Assembly (NCBI GenBank): GCA_011049385.1
Contig: DSBX01000186.1
Coordinates: forward strand, 1 to 6,184
Source of the DNA: Caldifarciminota bacterium
Lineage (GTDB): Bacteria > Hydrothermota > Tepidihabitantia > Tepidihabitantales > Tepidihabitantaceae
DNA length: 6,184 bases
Direction of reading: 5' to 3'
The notes beneath the pieces are model-generated. The model did no database searches and had not been told where the DNA came from. It was given only the letters and a program-made list of their open reading frames with translations. The translations under genes were made by a program, and so were the position numbers. Of the stretch, positions 1 through 5,968 are shown one piece after another. Position 1 is the first letter of the stretch; each line of letters starts with the position of its first letter.

Positions 1-284
1 TCGAACTGCGGGCCGGGCTGGCCGCCCGCTACTACGACGGCGACTTCATCCTCGATTCTCTGCGCGAGTCGGGGTTCATCGAGTTCCTCGGCGACTCCTG
101 CCTGCGCGTGACCGGTATCTGGCAGAACCGGGCCGCGGGCATCGGCGGGCCGTTCGTCAGTTACGCGCTTCACTACCAGGGTCGGTTCTTCCTGCTCGAC
201 GGGCTGGTCTACAACCCGGGCCGCAAGAAGCTGGACGGGCTGCTCCAGGCCGAAGCGGTGATGCGGACCTTCACCCCGCGTTGA
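1..284 (+). CDS. DUF4837 family protein, C-terminal part (5' end outside window)
   Basis: The first whole codon is at 3 and the frame runs 93 codons to a TGA at 282-284; the start lies outside the window. The visible part shows a tyrosine-rich YYDGDF stretch, then GIWQN, IGGPFVSY, a hydrophobic LLDGLVYNPG segment and a basic, helical C-terminus. This order (G-[IL]-W, then GGPF-x-S-Y, then DG-x-VY-x-PG, then K/R) is how I remember the end of DUF4837 proteins, which are mostly found in Bacteroidetes and relatives as predicted exported or lipoproteins of unknown function. No signal sequence can be judged because the N-terminus is missing. The stop overlaps the convergent acyltransferase gene by 14 bp. 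The family call rests on remembered motif similarity; no molecular function can be given. Confidence 0.72.
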   Translation, partial: ELRAGLAARYYDGDFILDSLRESGFIEFLGDSCLRVTGIWQNRAAGIGGPFVSYALHYQGRFFLLDGLVYNPGRKKLDGLLQAEAVMRTFTPR

Positions 285-1401
285 GCGCGGGTTCCCGGCG
301 GTAGATCCGGTAGGTCTTGTAGCGCTCGCCGCCGAGCAGGCGTATCGGGCGGATGATACTCTCGTTGTCTTCGAGGATCCAGGACATCTCACCCCAGGTG
401 TGGCCGAGTCGCCGGGCCGCGGTTATCGCTTCGTAGTACATCACCGCGCCGAGGCCGAGATGCTGGTACCGGCGCTTGACGCCCAGGGCCCAGAGCCGCG
501 AGTGGTCAACCCGGCGCCGGCCCAGCAGGAGCCGGAGCCAGCCGAAGGGGAAGAGCCGGCCGCGCAGTTTGATGAGAACCTGGTTGTAGTCGGGCAGGCC
601 GACCGCGATGCCGGCCGCGTCGCCTTTCCAGAAGACCATCGGGCAGAGGGTCGGTTCGACAATCGGGCGGAGCTGTCGGGCGAGGTCGTCAATCTCTTCC
701 TCGGTCATCGGCGCGAAGTCCCAGTTGCGCGACCAGGCGTCGTTGTAGACTTCCTTGATGTAGCCGAGGTCGCGCTTGATGTTGGCAAGGTCAACCGGCC
801 GCACCGCCAAGTCGCCCGAGGCCTTGCGGGCGGTGATGACCCGGATGACCTTTTTCGGGATTTCCTTCGTGAGGTCGAGCCGGAAGGCGTAGAGGTCTTT
901 TACCTTGACGTAACCGGCCGCCTCGACAAGAGCGGGATAGTAGGGTGGGTTGTAGCTGGTCTTGATGACCGGGGGGCGGTCGAAGGGCTCGATGAGCAGG
1001 CCGCACTCGTCGTTCATCGAGGGGTTGGCCGGGCCGTAGAGACGGGTGAGCCCGGCCTCGCGGCACCAGTTCTCGGCCGCGGCGAAGAGGGCGCGGGCGA
1101 CTTCTTCGTCGTCAACACACTCGAAGAAGCCGAAGAAGCCGATTGACGATTCGTGGCAGGCGTTGTAGTTGCGGTCGTTGATGGCGGCGATGCGGCCGAC
1201 CGGGCGGCCGTCGCGTTCGGCGAGATAGAGCCCGCGCTCGGCGTGCCGCCAGAATGGGTTGCGGCCCGGGGTGAGCGTGTTGCGCAGGTCGCTTTCGAGC
1301 GGGGCGACCCGGTTGGGGTCGTCGCGGTAGATGGCGTAAGGCAAGCGGATGAAGCGGGTGAGGTCGCGGTCGCCCCGCACCTCCCGCAGTTCCAGCGCCA
1401 T
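271..1401 (-). CDS. YghO-like GNAT-fold N-acyltransferase, candidate ceramide synthase
   Basis: The 376-residue protein belongs to the long GNAT-related group often annotated YghO-like. The N-terminal half has the typical opening (DLTRFIRLPYAIYRDDP), the R-x-A-A-I-N-D core strand near 70 and the GPANPSMNDECG and SYNPPYYP motifs in the middle. The C-terminal half is the GNAT fold, with the acyl-CoA pyrophosphate loop Q-x-x-G-x-G at Q313-G318 (RRYQHLGLGA). The ATG at 1399-1401 lies 3 nt after the stop of the upstream synthase. With no Shine-Dalgarno sequence, translation is probably coupled to that gene. Known from Caulobacter: bacterial ceramide synthase is a GNAT-like protein unrelated to the eukaryotic enzyme. 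Inferred: next to a serine palmitoyltransferase-like gene, this one may N-acylate the sphingoid base. It could instead acylate another amine. The GNAT fold is firm, the substrate is not. The 3' end overlaps the DUF4837 gene. Confidence 0.9.
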   Translation of the reverse strand: MALELREVRGDRDLTRFIRLPYAIYRDDPNRVAPLESDLRNTLTPGRNPFWRHAERGLYLAERDGRPVGRIAAINDRNYNACHESSIGFFGFFECVDDEEVARALFAAAENWCREAGLTRLYGPANPSMNDECGLLIEPFDRPPVIKTSYNPPYYPALVEAAGYVKVKDLYAFRLDLTKEIPKKVIRVITARKASGDLAVRPVDLANIKRDLGYIKEVYNDAWSRNWDFAPMTEEEIDDLARQLRPIVEPTLCPMVFWKGDAAGIAVGLPDYNQVLIKLRGRLFPFGWLRLLLGRRRVDHSRLWALGVKRRYQHLGLGAVMYYEAITAARRLGHTWGEMSWILEDNESIIRPIRLLGGERYKTYRIYRREPALNAG

Positions 1402-1404
1402 CGG

Positions 1405-2592
1405 TCAGGCCAGCAGGCCGAACTTACGGCCGATGCGCTCGAAGAGTTCGAGCGCGAGGTCAATGTCCTCGTCGGTGTGGGTGGCCATATAGCTGGTACG
1501 GATGAGCGAGCGGTTGGGCGGCACCGCCGGGGGCAGGACCGGGTTGGCGAAGATGCCGCCGTCGTAGAGCGACCGCCAGAAGTTGAGCGTCTTCATATCA
1601 TCGCCGATGTGAATCGGGATGATGGGGGTGACGGTACTGCCGATGTCGTAGCCCAGCCCGCGCAGGCCGTCGAGCATCCGGTTCGCGTTGTGCCAGAGCC
1701 GGGCGCGCCGTTCGGGTTCGGTGCGGATGATGTCGAGCGCGGCCAGCGCCGTCGCCGCGGCCGGGGGCGGAATCGCGGCCGAGAAGATGAGCGAGCGGGC
1801 GTTGTGGCGGATGAAGGTGATGACCTTGTGGTCGCCCGCGACGTAGCCGCCGATGGAGGCGAAGGACTTGGAGAAGGTCCCGAGCACGAGGTCAACGTCG
1901 GCCTCGACCTTGAAGTGGGCGGCGGTGCCCCGGCCGTCCGGGCCGACGACGCCGACCGCGTGGGCGTCGTCAACCAGGAACCGGCAGCCGTGCCGCCCGG
2001 CAATCGGCACTAGCGCGTCGAGCGGTGCCAGGTCGCCCTCCATCGAAAAGACGCCGTCCACGACGACGAGCTTGCCCGCGTCCGGCGGCAGGCGTTCGAG
2101 CAGGCGTTCCAGCGACTCCGGGTCGTTGTGCTGGAAGCGCTTGACCGCGCCGTAGGACATCTTGCAACCGTCCATGATCGAGGCGTGGTCGAACTTGTCG
2201 GCGACCGCGATGTCGTGCTTGCCGACGAGCGAGGACATCACGCCGAGGTTGGCCTGGTAGCCGGTCGAGAAGACGATGCAGTCTTCCTTGCCGTAGAACT
2301 CGGCCAACTCGCGTTCGAGCCGGACGTGCAGGTCGAGCGTGCCGTTCAGGAAGCGCGAGCCGGTACAGCCGGTGCCGTACTTGCGGACCGCGTCAATCGC
2401 CGCTTCCTTCATCTTCGGGTGGGTGGTCAGGCCGAGGTAGTTGTTCGAGCCGAGCATCACCAGCTCGCGGCCGTCAATCTCGACCCGGCGGTCCGGCTCC
2501 GAGTTCAGGGGGATGAAGTAGGGGTAGTAGCCGACGCGCTGGGCGGTCTCGACGATCGGGAAGTACTGCAGGCATTTGTTGAACAGGTCCAT
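1405..2592 (-). CDS. PLP-dependent alpha-oxoamine synthase, serine palmitoyltransferase-like
   Basis: A 395-residue cytosolic-type enzyme of the alpha-oxoamine synthase family, which condenses an amino acid with an acyl-CoA with loss of CO2. Fold-type I features are all present: GSNNYLGL near the N-terminus, GTGCTGSRFLNGTLDLH, H136 (DKFDHAS) for stacking on the cofactor ring, D208 and H211 (VDDAHAVG), and the PLP lysine K242 in GTFSKSFASIGG. The GSRFLNGTLDLH and TPIIPIHI motifs look more like Bacteroides serine palmitoyltransferase than like Kbl (2-amino-3-ketobutyrate ligase) or BioF. Making 3-ketosphinganine from serine and a fatty acyl-CoA is therefore the preferred role; Kbl or BioF activity remains possible. 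The ATG at 2592 is chosen because the family's conserved region begins directly there and a promoter ends 8 nt upstream; the frame stays open far upstream only as a high-GC artefact. First gene of an operon with the acyltransferase. Confidence 0.93.
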   Translation of the reverse strand: MDLFNKCLQYFPIVETAQRVGYYPYFIPLNSEPDRRVEIDGRELVMLGSNNYLGLTTHPKMKEAAIDAVRKYGTGCTGSRFLNGTLDLHVRLERELAEFYGKEDCIVFSTGYQANLGVMSSLVGKHDIAVADKFDHASIMDGCKMSYGAVKRFQHNDPESLERLLERLPPDAGKLVVVDGVFSMEGDLAPLDALVPIAGRHGCRFLVDDAHAVGVVGPDGRGTAAHFKVEADVDLVLGTFSKSFASIGGYVAGDHKVITFIRHNARSLIFSAAIPPPAAATALAALDIIRTEPERRARLWHNANRMLDGLRGLGYDIGSTVTPIIPIHIGDDMKTLNFWRSLYDGGIFANPVLPPAVPPNRSLIRTSYMATHTDEDIDLALELFERIGRKFGLLA

Positions 2593-2600
2593 AACGGGCC

Positions 2601-2628
2601 ATTGTAGGTCGCAGGTCACCGGTGTCAA
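2601..2628 (-). promoter_or_regulatory. Sigma70-type promoter of the synthase-acyltransferase operon
   Basis: Reading the minus strand, a perfect -35 TTGACA (2628-2623) is followed by 16 bp and a -10 TACAAT (2606-2601, five of six consensus bases). Counting from the -10, transcription should begin near 2594, about 2 nt before the ATG at 2592, so the mRNA would be essentially leaderless. No Shine-Dalgarno sequence precedes the ATG. In DNA this GC-rich, such a close match in the only gap is unlikely to be chance, but no transcript data support it. Confidence 0.78.
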
Positions 2629-2644
2629 TTGCCGGGCGTCGCGC

Positions 2645-2673
2645 TTGAACCCCGGCGCTTTCCCGGCTATAGT
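2645..2673 (+). promoter_or_regulatory. Sigma70-type promoter of the pseudo-nucleotidase gene
   Basis: TTGAAC (2645-2650), a 17-bp spacer and TATAGT (2668-2673) form a good -35/-10 pair. The predicted transcription start is 2680, which is exactly the G of the GTG start codon, so the mRNA would be leaderless. The promoter lies back-to-back with the promoter of the synthase operon, with 16 bp between the two -35 boxes. Confidence 0.68.
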
Positions 2674-2679
2674 GCGGTC

Positions 2680-4290
2680 GTGATATGGCTTGCGCTCCTC
2701 TGCCTCATCGCCGCCGAGCCGGCCGAGCTTCGTTCGGTGCGGGTGCTGGCGACCGCGGGCGCCGGCGCGATGGTGCGCCCGGGCCCGGACTTCGAGGCGC
2801 CGGGCGAGCCCCGGCGACTGCTGGGCGGCTGGCGGGGGATGGAACGGGTCCTGAAGATGGAGACCGCCGACCGCACCGTGCTGATAGACTGCGGCGACTT
2901 CGCCGCCGGGTCGGCCGAGGCGAGCACGACCTGGGGCCGCTCCGCGGTGCGGTTCATGAACGTCATCGGTTACGACGCGGCCGCGGTCGGCCCGCGCGAG
3001 TTCGCCTGGGGCATCCAGAATCTCGATGTGCTCGCCCGGTCCGCGGCCTTCCCCCTGCTGGCCGACCCGATGCTCGACGTCGTGCTCAACCGCCGGGTCC
3101 CCCTGTTCCGGCCCTGGACGATTCGCGACCTGCGGGGCGTACGCGTGGCGCTCATCGGCCTGTCCGACCTGCCGCCGCCCGGCATCGCCGGTTACGCGCC
3201 GGGCGGCCCGGCCGAGCAACTCCGGCGCTACCTGCCGGTGCTGGCGGCCGAGAGCGTGGACGCGGTCATCGCCTTCGGCCGGTTCGCGCCGGGGGAGGGG
3301 GCGCAGTTGCTGGACAGCTTCCCCGAACTCGCGCTGGCCGCCTGCCCGGATGACGGCACCCCGGCCGGCCACCCGCGCCTGCTCACCGTTTCCCCGGGCG
3401 GGCGGCGGCTGGCGGTGGCCGACCTCTTGACCGGTCCCGGTGGAATCGTCCAGGCGGCCCGGCGCAGTGTCAACGTCCTGCCCGCGGACTCCGGCTCGAC
3501 CGGGCTCGAACTGCTCATCGCCGAGGTCGGGCTCGCGGGTGAGGACTCGGCCGGGCCCTTCGTGCCGGTCGAGCTCTCAGCGGCGGCGGCCGCGGCGGCG
3601 CTGGCCGAGGCCTGCCGGGCCGAGGCCGGAGCCGAGGTCGCGCTGTTGCCGTTGGGGGTGGTCGGGGCCGGGCTTCGGGCCGGCCGGCCGCCGAGACACG
3701 AACTGCGCGCGGTCGCGCCCTACGAGGACCGCCTGCGCCTCCTGGTCCTGCACGACACACTGCTTCACGCGCTGGCGCGGGGCGCGGGCCCGGATGCGCC
3801 GGCGCCGATGGTCGCGGGCGCGGAACTGTTCGTGATGCCCGGGACATCCGGCTGGCCGACGGTTCGGGAACTGGCCCGGCTCCGGCTGGCCGGGCGCGGC
3901 CCGGTGCGGCGGGTGGTGACGACCGAGGAGTTCCTGGCGCGGTCCGGTCTTGCCGACGCGGGCCGTCCCCTGCCCCGGACCCTCACCGGGCTGTGGCTGG
4001 ACCACGCCGGTTCGCGCGACACCCTGCCCGCGGTCGCCCTGCCCCGGCTGGTCCCGGCCGGGCCGGGCGTGACGCCGGCCGAGCCGCTTCTCACCGGGCT
4101 TGTCAACATCAACACCGCGGACGCGGCGGCGCTTCAGCAGTTGCCCGGCGTCGGGCCGAAGACCGCGGAGCGGATAGTCGAGCACCGCGCGGCCCACGGG
4201 CCGTTCCGGTCGGTCGCCGACCTGGCCAACATCAGGGGCATCGGTCCCAGGACGGTCGAGCAACTCCGTCCGCTGGTAACGGTACGCTAG
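2680..4290 (+). CDS. Degenerate 5'-nucleotidase-like protein with C-terminal ComEA-type HhH domain
   Basis: A 536-residue protein if started at GTG 2680. It opens with a short hydrophobic segment (IWLALLCLIAA), suggesting export. Residues about 20-260 follow the metallophosphoesterase half of 5'-nucleotidases: a GGW-x-G-x-x-R-V equivalent, LIDCGD (D70, D73), FMNVIGYDA and GPREFAWG at 104-111 where active enzymes have GNHEFD. The Asn-His pair is thus Pro-Arg, and the first D-x-H and the later histidine motifs are also missing. Residues about 265-445 resemble the 5'-nucleotidase C-terminal domain (VALLPLGVVGAGLRAG; APYEDRL). Residues 473-536 form two helix-hairpin-helix motifs of ComEA type (VNINTADAAAL, LPGVGPKTAERI, IRGIGPRTVEQL), a DNA-binding fold. 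Probably catalytically dead; role unknown. A TTG start at 2629 would give a more classical signal peptide (RR then a longer hydrophobic run) but conflicts with the promoter at 2645-2673. Convergent with proS. Confidence 0.85.
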   Translation: MIWLALLCLIAAEPAELRSVRVLATAGAGAMVRPGPDFEAPGEPRRLLGGWRGMERVLKMETADRTVLIDCGDFAAGSAEASTTWGRSAVRFMNVIGYDAAAVGPREFAWGIQNLDVLARSAAFPLLADPMLDVVLNRRVPLFRPWTIRDLRGVRVALIGLSDLPPPGIAGYAPGGPAEQLRRYLPVLAAESVDAVIAFGRFAPGEGAQLLDSFPELALAACPDDGTPAGHPRLLTVSPGGRRLAVADLLTGPGGIVQAARRSVNVLPADSGSTGLELLIAEVGLAGEDSAGPFVPVELSAAAAAAALAEACRAEAGAEVALLPLGVVGAGLRAGRPPRHELRAVAPYEDRLRLLVLHDTLLHALARGAGPDAPAPMVAGAELFVMPGTSGWPTVRELARLRLAGRGPVRRVVTTEEFLARSGLADAGRPLPRTLTGLWLDHAGSRDTLPAVALPRLVPAGPGVTPAEPLLTGLVNINTADAAALQQLPGVGPKTAERIVEHRAAHGPFRSVADLANIRGIGPRTVEQLRPLVTVR

Positions 4291-4311
4291 CGCCGGGCCG
4301 GGCGGGGCCGG
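4291..4311. other. 21-bp gap between convergent stop codons, no terminator seen
   Basis: Only 21 bases, all G or C, separate the TAG of the pseudo-nucleotidase gene from the TGA of proS. There is no stem followed by a T-run on either strand, so no intrinsic terminator can be supported. Transcripts from both sides probably end inside the opposing gene or through Rho. Confidence 0.6.
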
Positions 4312-5754
4312 TCAGTAGGTTCGCGCGTAGTGAATCCGGGTCCCGGTTTCCCGGCCGCAGGCGATGCAGGGGGCGTTCCCCTTGTCCTGCTCTGCCGGCA
4401 CCATCACCCGCGGGGTGGTCTTCGTCTCGCCGATGATGCGGTTCTCGCAGTCCTGCGTGCCGCACCAGGCCACCTTCACGAACCCGGGCCTCTCGGCGAG
4501 CTTGCGCCGGAACTCATCGAAGTCGCCCGCCTCGGACATCATCGCCCGAAGCCGGGCGAGCGCGCTGTCATACATCTTCGACTGGACCTCGTCGAGCAGG
4601 CTCTCGACCTCGGCCCGGAGCTCCGCGAACTTGATGAAGCGCTTGCCGCTCCCGTCGCGGGGGACGAGCACCGCCCCCTGCTTCTCGACGTCCTTCGGCC
4701 CGATTTCCACCCGCACCGGCACGCCCAGCATTTCGTACTGGTTGAACTTCCAGCCCGCGGTCTGGTTGGTCGCGTCGTCGAGCCGGACCCGGATGCCGTC
4801 GAGCGCGGCCCGCGCCTCGCGGCACCGGTCCAGCACCGCGGTGTCGTTCCTGCCGAACAGGATGGGCACGATCGCGGCCTGGATGGGCGCGACCTTCGGG
4901 GGCAGGAACAGCCCGCGGTCGTCGCCGTGGGTCATCACCAGCGCGCCGATGAGCCGGGTCGAGACGCCCCAGGAGGTGCCCCAGGGGTGCTGTTCGGTGT
5001 TGTTCTCATCGAGGTACTTGATCTCGAAGGCGCGGGCGAAGCCCTGGCCGAGATTGTGCGAAGTCCCGGCCTGCAGGGCCTGGCCGTCGGGCATCATCGC
5101 CTCCATCGTGTAGGTCCGGTCCGCGCCCGCGAACTTCTCGCTCTCGGGCTTGAAGCCGGCCAGCACCGGCAGGGCAAGGTCGTTCTTCAGAAAGTCGAGG
5201 TAAAGGTCGAGTATCTTCAGCGTTTCCTCCTCGGCCTCCGCCTCGGTGCGGTGCAGGGTGTGGCCCTCCTGCCAGAGAAACTCGCTCGTGCGCAGGAAGA
5301 GCCGGGTCGCCTTCTCGGCCCGGAAGATGTTGCACCACTGGTTCATCAGCACCGGCAGGTCCCGCCAGGACTTCACCCAGCGGGCGAACATCGCGTTGAT
5401 GACCGCCTCGGAAGTCGGGCGCAGGGCCAGCCGCTCTTCGAGCTTATCCGCGCCGCGGTGGGTGACCCACCAGGCCTCGGGTGCGAAGCCCTCCACGTGC
5501 CGGGCCTCCTTCCTGAAGAAACTCTCCGGCACCATCGTCGGGAAACAAGCGTTCACGTGGCCGGTCGCCTTGAAGCGGGCGTCGAGCCGCTGTTGAATGT
5601 TCTCCCAGATACCGTAGCCGTGGGGACGGATGACCATACAGCCGCGGATCGGCGCATAGTCGGCCAGCCCGGCCTTGAGCACGACCGCGGTGTACCAATC
5701 GGAGAAGTTCTCGGACTTCTTCGGGATTTCCTTTACCAAGCCGTCATCTTTCAT
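4312..5754 (-). CDS. proS: Prolyl-tRNA synthetase, archaeal/eukaryotic type (ProS type 3)
   Basis: A 480-residue cytosolic enzyme that attaches proline to tRNA-Pro. Class II motifs are in order: the first region around GCMVIRPHGYGIWENIQ, LALRPTSEAVI, motif 2 in FRAEKATRLFLRTSEFLWQEGHT-type sequence, and motif 3 as GVSTRLIGALVMTHGDDRG. The anticodon-binding domain follows (VAPIQAAIVPI onward). The end is the zinc-binding domain with four cysteines (C431, C436, C463, C466) and the terminal tyrosine typical of the short archaeal-like form, which lacks the editing insertion of the long bacterial ProRS. Length matches the family. The start is the ATG at 5754 (MKDDGLVKEIPKKSENFSDWY); the frame extends 12 codons to a TTG at 5790, but that TTG is the promoter's -35 box. 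Apparently monocistronic. This type occurs in many bacteria, so it is not by itself evidence of recent transfer. Confidence 0.97.
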   Translation of the reverse strand: MKDDGLVKEIPKKSENFSDWYTAVVLKAGLADYAPIRGCMVIRPHGYGIWENIQQRLDARFKATGHVNACFPTMVPESFFRKEARHVEGFAPEAWWVTHRGADKLEERLALRPTSEAVINAMFARWVKSWRDLPVLMNQWCNIFRAEKATRLFLRTSEFLWQEGHTLHRTEAEAEEETLKILDLYLDFLKNDLALPVLAGFKPESEKFAGADRTYTMEAMMPDGQALQAGTSHNLGQGFARAFEIKYLDENNTEQHPWGTSWGVSTRLIGALVMTHGDDRGLFLPPKVAPIQAAIVPILFGRNDTAVLDRCREARAALDGIRVRLDDATNQTAGWKFNQYEMLGVPVRVEIGPKDVEKQGAVLVPRDGSGKRFIKFAELRAEVESLLDEVQSKMYDSALARLRAMMSEAGDFDEFRRKLAERPGFVKVAWCGTQDCENRIIGETKTTPRVMVPAEQDKGNAPCIACGRETGTRIHYARTY

Positions 5755-5762
5755 AGCGGGGA

Positions 5763-5790
5763 ATACTAGCCGCGATGCCAATCGAGTCAA
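5763..5790 (-). promoter_or_regulatory. proS: Sigma70-type promoter of proS
   Basis: On the minus strand, -35 TTGACT (5790-5785) is followed by 16 bp and -10 TAGTAT (5768-5763). Transcription should start near 5756, about 2 nt before the ATG at 5754. The geometry (16-bp spacer, 8 nt from the -10 to ATG) is identical to that of the synthase operon promoter. There is no Shine-Dalgarno sequence, so a leaderless mRNA is predicted. Confidence 0.72.
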
Positions 5791-5820
5791 GGCCGCCGCG
5801 GGATACCCGGACGGAGTAAC

Positions 5821-5850
5821 CGCCGATGGACGCCGATGAACGCCGAGGGA
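5821..5850. repeat. Three-copy 10-bp tandem repeat
   Basis: Three adjacent 10-bp units read CGCCGATGGA, CGCCGATGAA and CGCCGAGGGA. The period is not a multiple of three and the stretch lies between genes, upstream of the proS promoter. I see no gene, terminator or recognised binding site in it. It may be a slippage-derived spacer repeat. Confidence 0.75.
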
Positions 5851-5872
5851 AGCGGGGATATGACCGGGCCGC

Positions 5873-5939
5873 GGGACATGACCGAATTGCGCTCGGGCAA
5901 TGCGGGCATTCGCATCGGATGCGAAACGGATCGTGTCCC
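5873..5939. repeat. GGGACA...TGTCCC inverted repeat with inner hairpins (REP-like)
   Basis: The outer arms GGGACA (5873-5878) and TGTCCC (5934-5939) pair perfectly, and after a small internal loop CCG (5882-5884) pairs with CGG (5927-5929). Inside lie two further small hairpins: ATTGC/GCAAT (5886-5901) and CGCAT/ATGCG around CGG (5911-5923). The left arm is preceded by a near copy of itself, GGGGATATGACCG at 5856-5868. No coding frame fits. The structure resembles a repetitive extragenic palindrome and shares its arm sequence with the element at 6128-6182. Confidence 0.62.
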
Positions 5940-5968
5940 CTGATTCCCGGACTGCCGCCGCTATTCTC

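Noticed and set aside
1153..2013. 286-codon plus-strand frame across the acyltransferase and synthase
   Set aside because: Valine/glycine/arginine-rich antisense shadow spanning the junction of two clear genes, with no motif or start signal.
2593..3372. 260-codon N-terminal extension of the synthase frame
   Set aside because: It runs antisense through the divergent pseudo-nucleotidase gene and through the promoter. The family's conserved sequence begins at the ATG at 2592, and the extension is arginine/glycine-rich shadow sequence.
3577..4263. 228-codon minus-strand frame inside the pseudo-nucleotidase gene
   Set aside because: Arginine/proline/glycine-rich antisense shadow; the plus strand carries the clear nucleotidase C-terminal and HhH domains.
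4291..4311. Possible intrinsic terminator between the pseudo-nucleotidase gene and proS
   Set aside because: The 21 bases are all G or C with no T-run on either strand, so the defining features of an intrinsic terminator are missing.
4330..5769. 479-codon open frame on the plus strand, antisense to proS
   Set aside because: It mirrors proS almost end to end. The antisense frame is open because of the G/C-rich third positions of proS, and its protein is low-complexity without any family motif. proS itself is unmistakable.
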